Assembly (NCBI GenBank): GCA_019787685.1
Contig: JAHNUO010000079.1
Span: forward strand, 1 to 48,321
From: Chiua virens
Lineage: Eukaryota > Basidiomycota > Agaricomycetes > Boletales > Boletaceae
DNA: 48,321 bases
Direction of reading: 5' to 3'
Part shown: positions 1 to 11,042 of the stretch, piece by piece
Position numbering within the stretch: the first letter of the stretch is position 1
Layout: every line of letters starts with the position of its first letter
Position numbers and translations under genes: made by a program
The notes under the pieces: generated by a model
Database searches by the model: none
The model's input: only the letters and a program-made list of their open reading frames with translations
Told to the model about the DNA's origin: nothing

Positions 1-113
1 AGCTGACCAGAGATCATATTCAGAAATTAGGTCAGGAAGAGATTTGGCGACGTTGCTTGCTGCTCGGTGGCGTCGCCGAATGTATCTAGATGTAGGTATA
101 GCTTCAAAAACCA

Positions 114-584
114 GTGCTTCGTGCAGTGACCTTATCCTTTTCCACTGCTGCTGTTAGTGCGACGACTACGATACCCGGTAACTGTAAACGCAAAGCCCTT
201 CCCGCTAGCGACGTCATGGCTGCTGCCATAAAATCGTCACCCGCACTGGTGTCAACGTCGGAGGCATCTGAATCGCTTAAATTCCTGACGACCCTCTGCC
301 CTTTCTCTGAGTCCCTCCGACAACTTGACACTAACGGAGATGAATGGTTCGAGATGCCTCCGACTGCGCCGACTTCGGACACTGTGGAGAGTTCTGCTAT
401 CCATGGTATGCACAGTCCGACGAAGTTGCCAGGAAAGGCCCTGCCACCTAGTCCTGGATCGAAAGCACCCCTGGACAGTGCCGAGCAGCTACTTACTCGA
501 AGTCCCCGCAGAGTCAAGCGGGAGGCAGGAAGGATTAGAGAAGCGCGGGAGATAATCAGAAGAGAGTTGGAGCTTCGTGACTAA
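114..584 (+). CDS. Unassigned Ser/Pro-rich ORF, possible C-terminal exon
   Basis: An open frame of 156 codons reads into a Ser/Pro-rich stretch and then a strongly charged, helix-prone tail (KREAGRIREAREIIRREL) before TAA at about 582. The charged tail and lack of stops favour this strand over an overlapping minus-strand ORF of similar length. I do not recognise the family. It could be the last exon of a longer protein starting left of the window, since the first Met is not well supported. No partner gene is evident; the next feature is on the opposite strand. Confidence 0.3.
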   Translation: MLRAVTLSFSTAAVSATTTIPGNCKRKALPASDVMAAAIKSSPALVSTSEASESLKFLTTLCPFSESLRQLDTNGDEWFEMPPTAPTSDTVESSAIHGMHSPTKLPGKALPPSPGSKAPLDSAEQLLTRSPRRVKREAGRIREAREIIRRELELRD

Positions 585-880
585 CTAACCGTGCTTTCAT
601 CCACTCCAGTGCATTCATGACTGTTGTGACGCCTCGACACCCTCTGAATTCGTTATCCGATACCTAGCCAGATGTAACAACACGAGAACCATTTTGACAA
701 GGAACATGAAGGAACCGCGACTTGATATTAATATATATAGGTTCAGAACGAAGGGACGGAATGCACAATAAAAACACAGAAATGAAAGGCAAAGATGGTG
801 AAACTCGGACGCGTGCCATCACAACGACGCGTCATCCTGAAGCTACTCTACCCTAGTTAGAAATTCTGCCCAGATATCGT

Positions 881-1357
881 TCAAGTGACACATAGCACCG
901 ATATGCCCACCATGTACTTTGCGTAGTCTTTGTGATAGCGGAGGCGCTCCCCAAGGAGTGCCTCGACAATGCAGCGCCCGTACGGGAACTTATCATATGG
1001 AGCCCCGTGCAGGATCTGGGCTGTCACCGTCCCGTAGGATCCCCCGGAGACGTAGAGTTTGATGTCTTGCCCGTTCTCGGGGTAGAGGTGATCAAGGAGA
1101 GTGGTTGGCATATCGCCAGCAAGTCAGTTGATGTATGGCGTTGACAGAGCAGGTGGGGAGGTGTTTCCCCAGCCAGGTAGTGCGGGGCACACGTAGCGGA
1201 CGTTCTTTGACGCGATGGCTGGGGAACACGGGATGCCTCTCCAATCGTGAAGGCGCTGTCTAAGTAGAGAATGGCAGTCGTACTGGATGCATTTCCGGAA
1301 GTAGCATAGGCTAGTGTACGACCTCCGGTCAATGCGAGGGCGCGTTCATGGGGTGCA
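881..1357 (-). pseudogene. Truncated alpha/beta-hydrolase fragment
   Basis: On the minus strand the pieces read GGRTLAYATSGN near 1320, then a segment in a second frame, then LYVSGGSYGTVTAQIL near 1000 and RYHKDYAKYM near 900. This is the N-terminal half of an alpha/beta hydrolase: the strand before the nucleophile, the nucleophile elbow G-G-S-Y-G (GxSxG type), then truncation before the catalytic Asp and His could appear. At least one frame change is needed between about 1250 and 1110. Its 5' end directly abuts the end of the chitin synthase motor fragment with no intergenic gap, so it has lost its own start. It cannot make a working enzyme. Confidence 0.75.
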
Positions 1358-3675
1358 CCCTCCTTCCATCCATTCGAAGCTGTGCATTGCCAGATACGTT
1401 CCGCATCCGAACTACGCATCGTTGGTACGTGCTGTTCGCAAAACGCACTCTACTCCAAGTCAGCGACAAATTCTACACCGCGACGCACGGCAGTTTCAGC
1501 GATCAGAAGTGACTTTATCTGGGCCTTGACACGACGTTTGTCAAATGCGTGGGGCAAGTTGAAATCGTTGGGACGGATACAGGAGATGGTGCGTAGTCGT
1601 GTCCGGTTAAGTGAAATAAAAATCTCGGAGAGGGTGTAATTGAGTTGTGTGGAGATGGAGTATATCTTGGTGAGGTCTAGGGGAGGATATTCATCGTTGG
1701 ACGTAGGTGCCGAGCCATCCGGCGACACGATGGGTGTCAACTGACGAAGCGGGCGTGACAACACTTGAGCTTGAACAATGGTCGTTTCGTCCTTCAGATG
1801 CTTCTCAGCGACAAGGAAAGGACCAGAGACCAACTTCACTACGAAAGGATCCGAGGAGTTACGCGGTGAGGTTACGAAGGCCAAGTCAAGAATATCACTG
1901 TCTTTCTCGATAAAGGACGAAATGTCGTACGTGCAACCTCCCGCATGGTAGTTGATACCGAATAGGTTCATGCCGTCCTCGCTGACTTGACTAGGGCTTG
2001 CCACAAAGGATGGATGAACGCCGTATCTGGACACGAGGTCTTGATGAAGTTCCTCCGCCTTCTTGCCTCCATTTCCTGGCCTGCATGGCAAGGATGCTTT
2101 GCTCAAGATGCCAAGGATACCGCCAGGCTTGTGTGTTGCACATTCACTAAGCTGGGAGCCATGGAAGAGCTCAACGCAAGCCGAGTCACCTACGATGGCA
2201 ATCGTTGGAAGGGATATCCCATCACCAACAATGTGGCCGTTATAGCCAACGATGTCCTCGAATGTGGGGGATAAGACGTAGGATTGCACCAACTTGTCTG
2301 CAAAGTTGGCGCAAAACTCATCAAACCCGCTTTCAAAGGCTCAGGACGGAGATGAGGGGAGCAGTTCCTGCAAACATCGTTGAGCCGGTACCCACGGGAC
2401 CACGTGTCTGGAAACCGGGGGAATCGAAGGCAATGAACTGGATGGTGGGAAGAACGCCACGATTTGGGGGAACAACCTTGCGGTTTGCCGTCTCGACAAC
2501 ATACGCGAAAAGAATGGCGTAGAGGTCGCGCATAAGCGCACCATGTTGGACCGCACTCTGCTCGACGCTGAGAAGGACGGTATACACCTCCTTGCAAACA
2601 TTGTTCGTCTTGTTCGTCAAGGCCTGCGCAAAGCCATGCGGGGCAACACCAAGGAAACGGGCGACACGTTCGAGGACAGGAAAGTTTGAGACGGGGGCGG
2701 AAACATCCCCGGCGCCACCTCTGCGAACTGAATGTTGCTCAAGAGGAGAATAGCAACGAGGATGGTAAAGATGGAGGACAGGTGTTTTGGCTTGAAACTG
2801 AGTGTGCGCATTGCAACTCGCACCTCCTCCAGGGCGATAAGGTCATGGCTGAAAGGTCCGCTGGGCAAACGGTAACAACTAGATGAGGCCAAGACTCTGG
2901 GCATATTCGGAGGGGTACTTGAGGTGGAAGTAATCACACTCCTGCGGTGCCGCACCAGCCAAGAATTGGTAAGATATATGATACGTGCGTTCCTCGTGGG
3001 AGAGGCGAGTGAGTCTAGACTTGTCCAACGCAAACGCGAGAACTTTAGCCGATTTGATGCGACCACGCTCGTTGAAATGAAGCTCGAGATAACAGCTGTG
3101 CCGTGATACGTTTGGATTTAAGATGAACTTTGCGTTTCCAAACGCATCAAGCAGGGTGTGAAGGGCTTTGACTTGGCTAGCCATGCGAAGCTCTTTCTTC
3201 GAATGGGAGAGAGCCATAGAACCTGGTCTACGAGGAGGCGTAGAGTGGATGTTTTTCCAGAGCCGGTGATTCCACTGAACATGAATGTGAAGGAAGGAAG
3301 GAAGGCGCAGTGATGAAAGAATGACAGAGCGGGACTGTCTCTTGCGAGGCATAAGGAGGCAAATCTGCACGGTGAGTTCATAGGGACGAGGTTGGAGGAG
3401 GCTTGAGCTGGTAACGTGAAGACTGGTGTCTTTATGGCGACCGTTCTTCATGCTCTGTCGCTGGCGTCATTGATATTTGCGAAGGTTTTGTATGGGTTGA
3501 CGACGAGTAGATGAGTTGTGCCTATTTTCGAGTAGGGTAAATCTGAGCGAAAGCGGGTTTTAAGGACAGCAAGGATGGTGTCGTCAGAGGTTAGACAGTG
3601 GCAGACTGGGAGGTGGATACAGGAGAGAAGGTCACCGGTGTTGACTAGTCCAGGTAACCAGGGCAGCACTGCCAT
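1357..3675 (-). pseudogene. Myosin-motor domain of a class V-type chitin synthase, decayed and lacking the synthase domain
   Basis: The intact family member is a membrane chitin synthase carrying an N-terminal myosin-like motor. Here the motor can be followed in order: VNTGDLLS near 3640, HLLVVNPYKTFANINDAS near 3480, P-loop GITGSGKTS near 3260, FNERGRIKSAKVLAFALDKS near 3050, FKPKHLSSIF near 2790, ALTNKTNNV near 2610, GFDEFCANFADKLVQSYVL near 2300, IVQAQVLSRPLRQLTPI near 1760, and RIWQCTASNGWKEG near 1365. Continuity needs frame changes near 3460, 3225, 2884, 2725 and 2333. A short GT...AG intron-like segment before the P-loop is retained, so this is not a processed retrocopy. The chitin synthase domain that should follow is absent; alpha/beta-hydrolase sequence follows instead. 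Calls of gene and decay are both strong. Confidence 0.93.
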
Positions 3676-4135
3676 GCGAAGGGGTCTACCGCGTCCGCAC
3701 GAGTGACAGGTCGCGGCTTGCGAGTCGCGACCCCTTTGAATGACTAATCTGCCGAATCGCCTGCAAGGTGTGGGTCACGTGACCACGAATGACCGAACTG
3801 AGACGAGGGCGAAACAGAAGGTTGAGATGGGCTGGAGAGTCAGACCTAGCCTTCTGAGCGCCGGGGAAGGTCGGATGGGGTGCTCGAGATGGGCGGAAGA
3901 AGACGGGCACGAAATGATCAATCCGAAGCGCAGCTTACCACCTAGGGCCCGGCCTGCGGCCTAGCCACACACCTAAGCTATGCGAGTGGAAGTGCATGAA
4001 TGAGAAATCGGTATATTGTTTGATCAAAGGATAAGTGATTGCATGAAGAGGACTTGGACGGATGAAGATTAAGAAGGAATGGTGTTATGTGAAAGAAAGA
4101 CAGTGGCGACGAATGTAATCAGCGATGAGTGAGTC
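3676..4135. other. Gene-free spacer with a short GC hairpin
   Basis: No credible coding sequence is seen. A 7-bp inverted repeat (GGTCGCG / CGCGACC) with a 10-nt loop lies at 3709-3732, next to the start of the chitin synthase relic. Nothing else is recognised. Confidence 0.4.
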
Positions 4136-4139
4136 AATG

Positions 4140-5039
4140 TCCTTGAGCCGTGCAGTGTCTATGGAGGAAGAAATAAAAAGGGGGAGGACCGTCTCAATGC
4201 GTCGCCAGTATTCTAAAGAGGCGCGGGAGGTCCATCGTCCTTTAATTGGAGAGCGATGACATCCGGGTTGACTCCTTGTAAGAGAAGTTATGTTGTGTCT
4301 CCGATGCGGAAGGCATGTCCGGGCATGTTTGGGAAACCTATTTGGTCAGGGAGAGCCAGCCAGAGGACGTACGGTATGAGAAGAGTGACGTATGGTTTGG
4401 GATGTCATGATTGATGGTTTGGTGGGATAGAAGCGCGTTGAGGGGATCAAATGGGAACGGCCGGTGACGGAGATGTCCGCACCGTGTTTTTGGGTGGTTT
4501 TGGACCAAGGGATGTGGAAGGTGATGAATTTGGTTTGATCCGGTATATGTCGCACGCTGAGTGGAAGGATGGATCGGGATACGCGCTTGTCTGGATTGAA
4601 GTCGTTGGAAAAGGCGTGGAATCAGTTCACCTAGTCTGCATCAAGACCAGAAAGCGACGCGAGCGACGGCTGAGACTGCGATGTCTAGGGGGGAGGATGG
4701 ACTTGGGGCCTCGGTTAGGATGGTGAGGGCTTCGATGGTGACTGGAGGTCGTTTGGTGCGACGGGAGGATGGGGGGACCGTTTTGGCGAGTCCTCTGCGG
4801 ACGGAGCGGAGCATGTCGCTGCCAGACCAATGGGCGCCGTTTACTAGGTGCCAGAAGTGGAGACCTGCCAGCCAGTTGTTGAGGGTTTTATCGGAGATGG
4901 TACCTGCGTGCGTGGCTGCGAAGGCCGAGATAAGTTTTTGTGATGCTGGCATGCGTTCCTTCTCTGGGATGTTGGCGTGATCACAGAATTGCGTGAATCG
5001 CAGTAGGCCGGCGCCATAATTGCTGCGCGTGTGTGTCAT
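4140..5039 (-). pseudogene. Crypton-like tyrosine recombinase, degenerate
   Basis: The frame from 5039 to 4641 encodes the DNA-binding N-terminal part (KTLNNWLAGLHFWHLVNGA, LRSVRRGLAK, KRPPVTIEALTIL). It then reaches the box I catalytic-arginine region as VAFWS-stop-CRLGELI near 4640-4620, a TGA standing where an amino acid should be. Further on, in shifted frames, lie the lysine strand (TFHIPWSKTTQKHGADIS near 4500), a box II-like GHAFRIG near 4310 and LLLQGVNPDVIAL near 4265. Order and spacing match single-ORF tyrosine recombinases of agaricomycete Crypton elements, of about 300-400 residues. Stops and frameshifts make it inactive. The element ends (short direct repeats expected for Cryptons) were not located. 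Confidence 0.8.
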
Positions 5040-5107
5040 GGTCGAGCGAGCGAATCATGACCTGAAAAAGTTTGAAGACGACTGAATCCGGGAAGGTCTT
5101 CTCGAGA

Positions 5108-5380
5108 TCTCTTTGCCATTCCTAGCCTGAGGGAGTGGTGCCAAACTGGATTGCTTTGCAAGTTGACTGTCGACTGCTTACGACGATCATCGAGCTTAGT
5201 TGCTCGCGATTTTCAGAGTCCCACCTTCGATGTTTCCAAATTCGTTCTTGAGAAGTACGACCTTGTAATCTTTGGAAGTTTTGGAAGCAACGAGAGGATG
5301 ATATATGTCTTTCCCGCTCCGAGAGATCCGGTAAAGAGGGTGACGAGTATGTGGGGTATCTTTCGCTCTGACATCGGGTG
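5108..5380 (-). pseudogene. ZNG1: CobW/COG0523 GTPase (zinc chaperone family), 5' fragment
   Basis: Starting at ATG 5380 on the minus strand the translation is MSERKIPHILVTLFTGSLGA and then GKTYIILSLLPKLPK, with a Walker A motif GSLGAGKT as in CobW-type metallochaperone GTPases. After one missing base the frame continues YKVVLLKNEFGNIE, a conserved stretch of this family. A plausible intron (about 5165-5212) then leads to VDSQLAKQSSLA. Identity ends near 5110 and the rest of the GTPase and C-terminal domain is missing. The frameshift just before DYKVVLL and the 3' truncation mark it as a fragment. Intact relatives move zinc or cobalt to client enzymes. Confidence 0.78.
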
Positions 5381-5389
5381 ACCGAGGTT

Positions 5390-6480
5390 ACTACGAGTTA
5401 GGTATGTAATATTATGTTGACCTCACACCACAGGCACGACTGGATAAGTGGTTACAACATAGGTGATAAATAGGCATAAACAAATTCCGCCTGGCTAACT
5501 GCTAATGTAGTTCATACATAATTTACAACAAATTGGGAATATGTTGCCAAGTCAGTCAGCCAAACTTAGCTTACCACAAAAGCATAATAAGACACCTAGA
5601 TTTAGGCATAATAAGAACTTTACCTCTGTTGTAAAAACTCACCAGCATTCTTTTTCTGAAAATGATCAAAGATTTGGCTTGCCTACAAATGCAGAGTAAG
5701 ATACCAAATAAGTTGAGACAAAATATTTCGGATTATATTCAAACTCAAGTCAATGCACAAAATTTGCCATGGAATGAAAAACATATTTATTGTATTTACA
5801 CAACCTAAGTTTCGACTACTTAATTGGCTACAAATTCTCCATATGTCACGCAATATGTTCAAAGGGACCACTCAGGGGACCACTCAGGGGACCACTCAGA
5901 GGCCCACTTAGGGGATATATTAGAGGCCAGTAAACTTTACACAAAGAATGTGACGCCCGGTGTTTGATGAGTGGCTCCGAGTGGCCCACGAGGTGGCCCC
6001 CTTGAGTGGTCCCCTAGTAAGTTTTCTAGTCATATGCAAAATTTGACTTTACCTATGTACGGTTGACAGACCTTAAATCTTTTTGGAATAAGTACAGAGT
6101 TTTATCCAATGAACTTATGTAATATGTGTCCTTGTAACATATCGTATACTTATGCTGGCTCAGTCTAAGAGTACGATCCTGTCATATATGAAGAATTTGT
6201 GTGCGAATATGTTTGAATACATAATTTACAGACATACCCAACCTCCATAATAAAATTTGATGTTCACATATAGTTAATTGACAAAGGTTGCATATGCTAA
6301 GCCTCCATGCTTTGCATATCTTTCATAATATGATACCTGTATATTTTTGTCTGCTATTCTGAATATGAACTCAAGATATTTATTCACGAAATACTTGTCA
6401 TCGTAAGCGGAATAAGTTCTCCACTCTAAGTTCAGGTGACTTTTTTCGTTCTGCCTCTGGTGTCAAACACCCGCTCAGCT
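5390..6480. other. AT-rich gene-free spacer
   Basis: About 1.1 kb is visibly AT-rich with frequent stops in all frames and no recognisable protein. It includes the inverted repeat at 5863-6014 and two copies of GCATAATAAGA near 5583 and 5606. Its composition contrasts with both flanking relics, as expected for old intergenic or transposon-derived DNA. Confidence 0.5.
5863..6014. repeat. Imperfect inverted repeat built of GGGGACCACTC units
   Basis: The left arm has three tandem copies of a 12-nt unit (GGGACCACTCAG at 5863, 5875 and 5887) followed by a diverged copy. The right arm (about 5968-6014) reads back as GGGGACCACTCAAGG then GGGCCACCTCGTGGGCC. The arms are separated by about 55 nt of AT-rich DNA. 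This could be the remains of transposon termini or a small MITE; no target duplication was found. Confidence 0.55.
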
Positions 6481-6487
6481 TTCGCTC

Positions 6488-9400
6488 ATGTCAGGTCGCA
6501 CAAAACACGCAACGTCAGCCCCTGTGAACAGGAAGACTGGCCCTCTCACCATTGACGCGTCTCATGTCGCTGCAGTCCACACTTACCTTGCTTTTGCCGC
6601 GTTTATTTCCGCACTCCTCCTCGGCTGTGCACTCCACTCCGAGAAAATCGTCGAAAATGGCATTGCAGGATATCCGGAAGAGTGGTTTCCCTCTGTTTCT
6701 GCAACGTTGGTATTATCAATTATCAACCCATATCATCCTACTCATATGCCTCCCTAGCATCGGTGACTGGTATCCAGAGTGCAATGTCTTCCAGATCCTT
6801 ATCGCAATAACAGTGGTCCCCGCCTCGCTCTTGTATTTCTACAGTACTTCATCACCTGCACGTCTCACTCAACCTTGCCGGCTTGGCTCTACCTTGCTGG
6901 CATCGTTCGCACACTCGCGTGCGGAGGCTGGGTGTATATCACGTCAACTGATAACCATGATGCTCATGATGTACTCATGGTATTGTACATCATGTGCAAT
7001 CTGCCATGGATGCTGGAACCTCGTCTAAGTAAGGAAGAGACGGTTCGTATCACATTATTTTCCTATCGCATTATTTTCCGCAACTCTGCTTATTTTAACT
7101 CCACTCTCACAGGCAATTCGCCTCTATAGCGTAAGTAGCCTCGCGTATCAATGGGTCGTCGCTAACCAGCGGCATAGCTTCTTTGCGTCTATCATCCCCC
7201 TCGTGTACTTTTTCATACAACACAAGGTACAGAGAATACCCGGGGGTACGCTTCTTGTTCCTCTGTCATTGGATTGAATTCACATTCTCATAGCATATAC
7301 CCGTTACGCCTTCTTCGAATGGGGACTTGTCTTCTTGGACGTGCTCTACGACTCAATCTCGGGGGCTCACTTCAAACATTACAACCTGCAGGCAAGGTTG
7401 TTTCGATTTTACCTTTTTCATGCGCTGACTCTCTCCGTAGTTCGCCATTGGCGTATCACTGGACTCCAGTATCGAGCACAAAAACATGTATTATCGACCA
7501 CACCATCTGGTTTGATTATAATCTGACGTCTTCACAGGTAAGTAGACCCCAGTCTCACGACAATAAGTCGACTGAATCGACTGCCAAAGTCTTGTCAAAG
7601 TCTGCCGATGCCAAGACTCCAGCACCTGCCTCAGATGAGTCCAAATCTGGAGGAGCTGCTTACAGTGGCTGGAGACAATTGGCTTGTCTGATAAATACCG
7701 CACCAAGACCTTGGCTGAGCTTTGTGATCGACGTTTATCTATGTGAGTGGTGGGATTTCCCTGCTTGTGATAAGAATCTGAGTTTCAGCTCTCGTCACGT
7801 TGTTCACTTTGAACTTTGAACCGGATTAGCATACTTATTCTGGTCTATCGTCACCCCTCTCCTTACCATGCTGTTTTACTTCTCTGTTTGGGAACTTGGT
7901 CTCTCTGGTACAGAAGCAGCACCGTCCATCTATCTCACTCCGACGTTGCTTGGGATAACGCCTCTCCGCAACTGGGAATGGTGACAAAGCGGGCAGGAGA
8001 TATTTTACAGCGTTCTTTGTCGCTATTCTATTCTATTTGGCGAATACATGGACTCGCGTATGCGTTTGTACCTGGGGGTGTCTGCCTGCGGGAGAGCACC
8101 GACTTGTGCGTATCCCTTCCATTCTTCTTTCTATGTTGTTAACCCGTCCTCCAGGGTCCTCAGCGTGCAGATGGCCGCTATGCTGCTCGCCTTCCGCTTA
8201 CCGTTCGGAGGCGTATCAGCTAGCCCCAGCCCTTTCCTTCGTATCCCGAGTCCAACCTGCACGCACCTCCCCGCCATCTTGTGTCTTTTCTCTCTTGTTT
8301 CGGTTCTCGCCACACCCCTCCATTGGCCCGCTGTGGGTCCAGGACCGTACAAACCTGGGACAAGGACGATTAATGCGGGTATCTGGACCGTTCATTTCGG
8401 GATCGATAACGTAGGACATGACAGTCAGCGTCGCATATGAGATGTCATCAGGTCTGTAGCCTTTGTCGTCTAAGAAACATTTTGTCAGTATATGGCGGCT
8501 CTGGTTTGTATGTTAACAAGGATATGGAGCTTGATGTTGTTGGCTTGTTGGAGGACCTATACGTGAGTACGAATACTATTTGCATACGATTACGACTGAA
8601 GCATGACGGATTAGCGGACGGTGTACGGAAATCGTGACCTGTGAGTTATCCACTGAATCAGGTGTTGCATGGTCCAGGTGACGCTTGAGCAGGACTCGCG
8701 TTGCCACTGAAGAGTTGGGTTATGTGCATCTGATAATTACTCTGGTGACGTATTTCTGATGTCTTCTTGCAGTATGTCGATCTAGGTCCAGGTCCCAACA
8801 TGCATACATGGGAAGCGGCCTTATTGTCCAAGGCAGGCACCCGTCTTCGATGGAAATGACAAAGACTGATGCCCATGTTCTCAGTTCCCGATCATCCATT
8901 CATATCATCATCTGCTTCCGTCGCCTCACGGCGAGCTCGCACCAGCTATTGAAGCTATTCTCGACGTATAAGGCATCGAAATCACAGTAGTGGTGTCGCA
9001 TAATGGTCAAGGTATGTCCAGGTCATGTACACTCCCGAATCGTACACGATATCGCATGGTTTGTTTCCAGAGGAGGATCCCATAGATAGAGAGCTACAGG
9101 GAATTGGTGTGTATTATGGCCGTGTCATACCCCCAGACTGGCGGTGTTCCTGGGATACGTGGTCAGCAAGCCGTTGGCACCCAGACGTGCGTGTCTTGTG
9201 TACGATATTGATCACCAAGATATGGATAGGTGGTGCGTGTCGACTTGTGCGCACCGGTGATGGCCCATCGAGACGGTCTTTGCAGGTGCGAGTATGTCTT
9301 GTACCGAGGCTTGTATCGCACCGCCTATGCGAGGGTGTCACGGGGTATTGTCACTGACACGGAACTCCAGATTGGACAATTCGTCGTCCCGAAACACGGT

Positions 9401-9682
9401 TATGTGCTTATGAATCAGACAGAGGAATCGCGCCTTATACGTTCGTGGAAAGAGGACCTTCCAGAATTACATGTAAATTTTCTTCACCTTGTTTGCATCT
9501 ATTGACGAATTGACAGTGGTTCCCGATGGAATACTACGACGAGCACGAAGAGGGTGTAAATGGCCATTATTATCACGTATTTAACACTGTATGTTCCAGT
9601 TACCCGTCCGTCCTGCCGAACACTTAATGGCCTCCTTTTCTAGCCATTATACTATCAACTTCCGGATGGCGCCATTCTGTAG
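6488..9682 (+). pseudogene. CWH43: CWH43 (GPI-anchor lipid remodelling), nearly full length but broken
   Basis: Cwh43 is an ER multi-spanning protein that helps exchange GPI-anchor lipid for ceramide; it has a PGAP2-like membrane N-terminus and a phosphatase/nuclease-like C-terminus. Visible in order: YPEEWFPSVSAT, IGDWYPECNVFQILIA (6760), LPAWLYLAGIVRTLACGGW (6870-6930), NLPWML (7010), SFFASIIPLVYFFIQHK (7180), YAFFEWGLVFLDVLYDSIS (7310), AYLFWSIVTPLLTMLFYF (7835), AGIWTVHFGIDNVGHDSQRR (8380-8440), DMELDVVGLLE (8522), GNRDL, YVDLGPGPNMHTW (8775), [16 protein letters not shown] (8920), [18 protein letters not shown] (9350), YYQLPDGAIL-stop (9680). Most GT-AG introns are intact. Breaks: frameshift near 6807, frameshift near 7970, TGA at the QRRI-x-DVI position (8438), TAA after AILDV (8969), and frame changes near 9110-9220. 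Confidence 0.93.
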
Positions 9683-9709
9683 AGTAGACTTCGCACATGA
9701 CGATTGACA

Positions 9710-10978
9710 TTATTGTTGTAATTTTCCGCTACTCTTGTCACTTCCTTCCTCTTCGCTACTCTCTTCACCCGCGCCGTCATCCTGACTATCCTTGCTATCA
9801 TGTGCATCATTGTCATCTTCCGAGTTTTCCTCGCTCTCCTCTCCAGAACTCTCTTCAGACTCTTTCTTGTCATTGTCGTGCGCGTAAAATTTATCCAAAT
9901 CCCTCCAAGAATATTTCCCTTCACATACCAGTATTGAGTTGCCTGTGGGAGTGAGCACGATAGGTGTCACGGTCGCTGATCCCAATGCCTTGGCTGCTGT
10001 GGCATTTGCAGAGCTGATTGGACTCGAGAGACGATACTCAGGACACGCAAATGGATGAATTATGAATCGGGCGCATAACTTTGACGATTGCCCATAGCCG
10101 TAAAATAGAATCAGCGTGTAGAGATAACGGCCATGGGCAGCACGGTCTTGATTAGGACGAGAGCGCGGTTGTCAATCACAATACCTACTAGTAGTAACGC
10201 ATCAGTCTGCATGACGGAAAAATTATGCGGGAGGACGCACTCACTCAGTTCAAACATATCATTTATGCAAGAAAATGTGAGGACACATGATGAGAAAGAG
10301 CACCGACCTAGATAAGTGGTACAGCTTCATCGTCGAATTGGATGAAGAGGGGGAATACTCGGGACGTGCAAACGAGCGGGTGAAGGGTATAGATATGTCC
10401 TTAAATGGTGGGAGGGCAACCTGGGCCAATGGTCAGAGGCGACGATGCAAATAGTTGTCGTCGAGACAGCAATTCTAGGTGAATAACGTGAGCTACAATA
10501 TGGATTTACCAGATGGCTGGTGATGGGAAGACAAACCGTTATCTTGCCTTTTGAATGTACGGTGGGGATGGCCTCATCTTTCGCGAAGATGGTACACCAG
10601 TGGTGTGGTCCTCGACACCGGGAAGGGTTGAAGGCGACACTGACGACGCTGGGGATGGTGTTGGGGAGAACGAACATTGGGGGTGGTGGAAAAACAGCTG
10701 GGGTGGTAATGGATACCCCTGGCCATACGACAGTGACAGGCTGGTACTTGGTGCAGCTACAAGGGGGTTCACGGAGGGTGGCAGGGTGGATCACCTTTGA
10801 GGCGAGCATGAACGCCGATATAAACCACCGAGTGCAAAGACGAAGGAGAGCGTAGTCCACTCACCAAAGTCGTGACGCCAGGGGCATGTTCAGGCTGATG
10901 CGTAGGTTGTAAATGAATGACATCGCCGTCATCGAGTTGACGTGTAGGAGGGGCAGGGTCCATGCAGAGACGAAGCAA
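9710..10978 (-). CDS. Unassigned multi-exon gene with acidic C-terminus
   Basis: The 3' exon (9985 to 9710) encodes VTPIVLTPTGNSILVCEGKY then a low-complexity acidic Glu/Asp/Ser tail ending at TAG. Upstream, minus-strand segments without stops read NRALVLIKTVLP (10170), LYTLILFYGYGQSSKLC (10100) and ACPEYRLSSP (10030). A possible intron GTGAGT...CAG separates 10240 and 10208. Further upstream (10540-10980) is a Ser/Pro-rich stretch (SPTPSPASSVSPSTLPGVED) that may be another exon of the same gene. I do not recognise the family and the exon set is uncertain. The gene is convergent with the CWH43 relic, 27 bp from its stop. Confidence 0.35.
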
Positions 10979-11042
10979 AGTCCCCTCGCAAACCAGTCAA
11001 GATGTGATTCTAGATGAATAACATGAGCTACAATAGGGATTA
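10472..11042. repeat. Two copies of a ~36-bp direct repeat, 535 bp apart
   Basis: Copies lie at 10472-10508 and 11007-11042. They share ATTCTAG-TGAATAAC-TGAGCTACAATA with only a few differences. Position and spacing do not fit coding periodicity, and no element body was recognised between them. Confidence 0.5.

Noticed and set aside
1450..3675. Processed (reverse-transcribed) pseudogene of chitin synthase
   Set aside because: An intron-like GT...AG segment is retained before the P-loop and no poly-A tail is seen at the 3' side; the 3' side joins another gene fragment.
3709..3732. Hairpin as a bacterial-type terminator
   Set aside because: The sequence is eukaryotic and no T-run follows; recorded only as a short inverted repeat.
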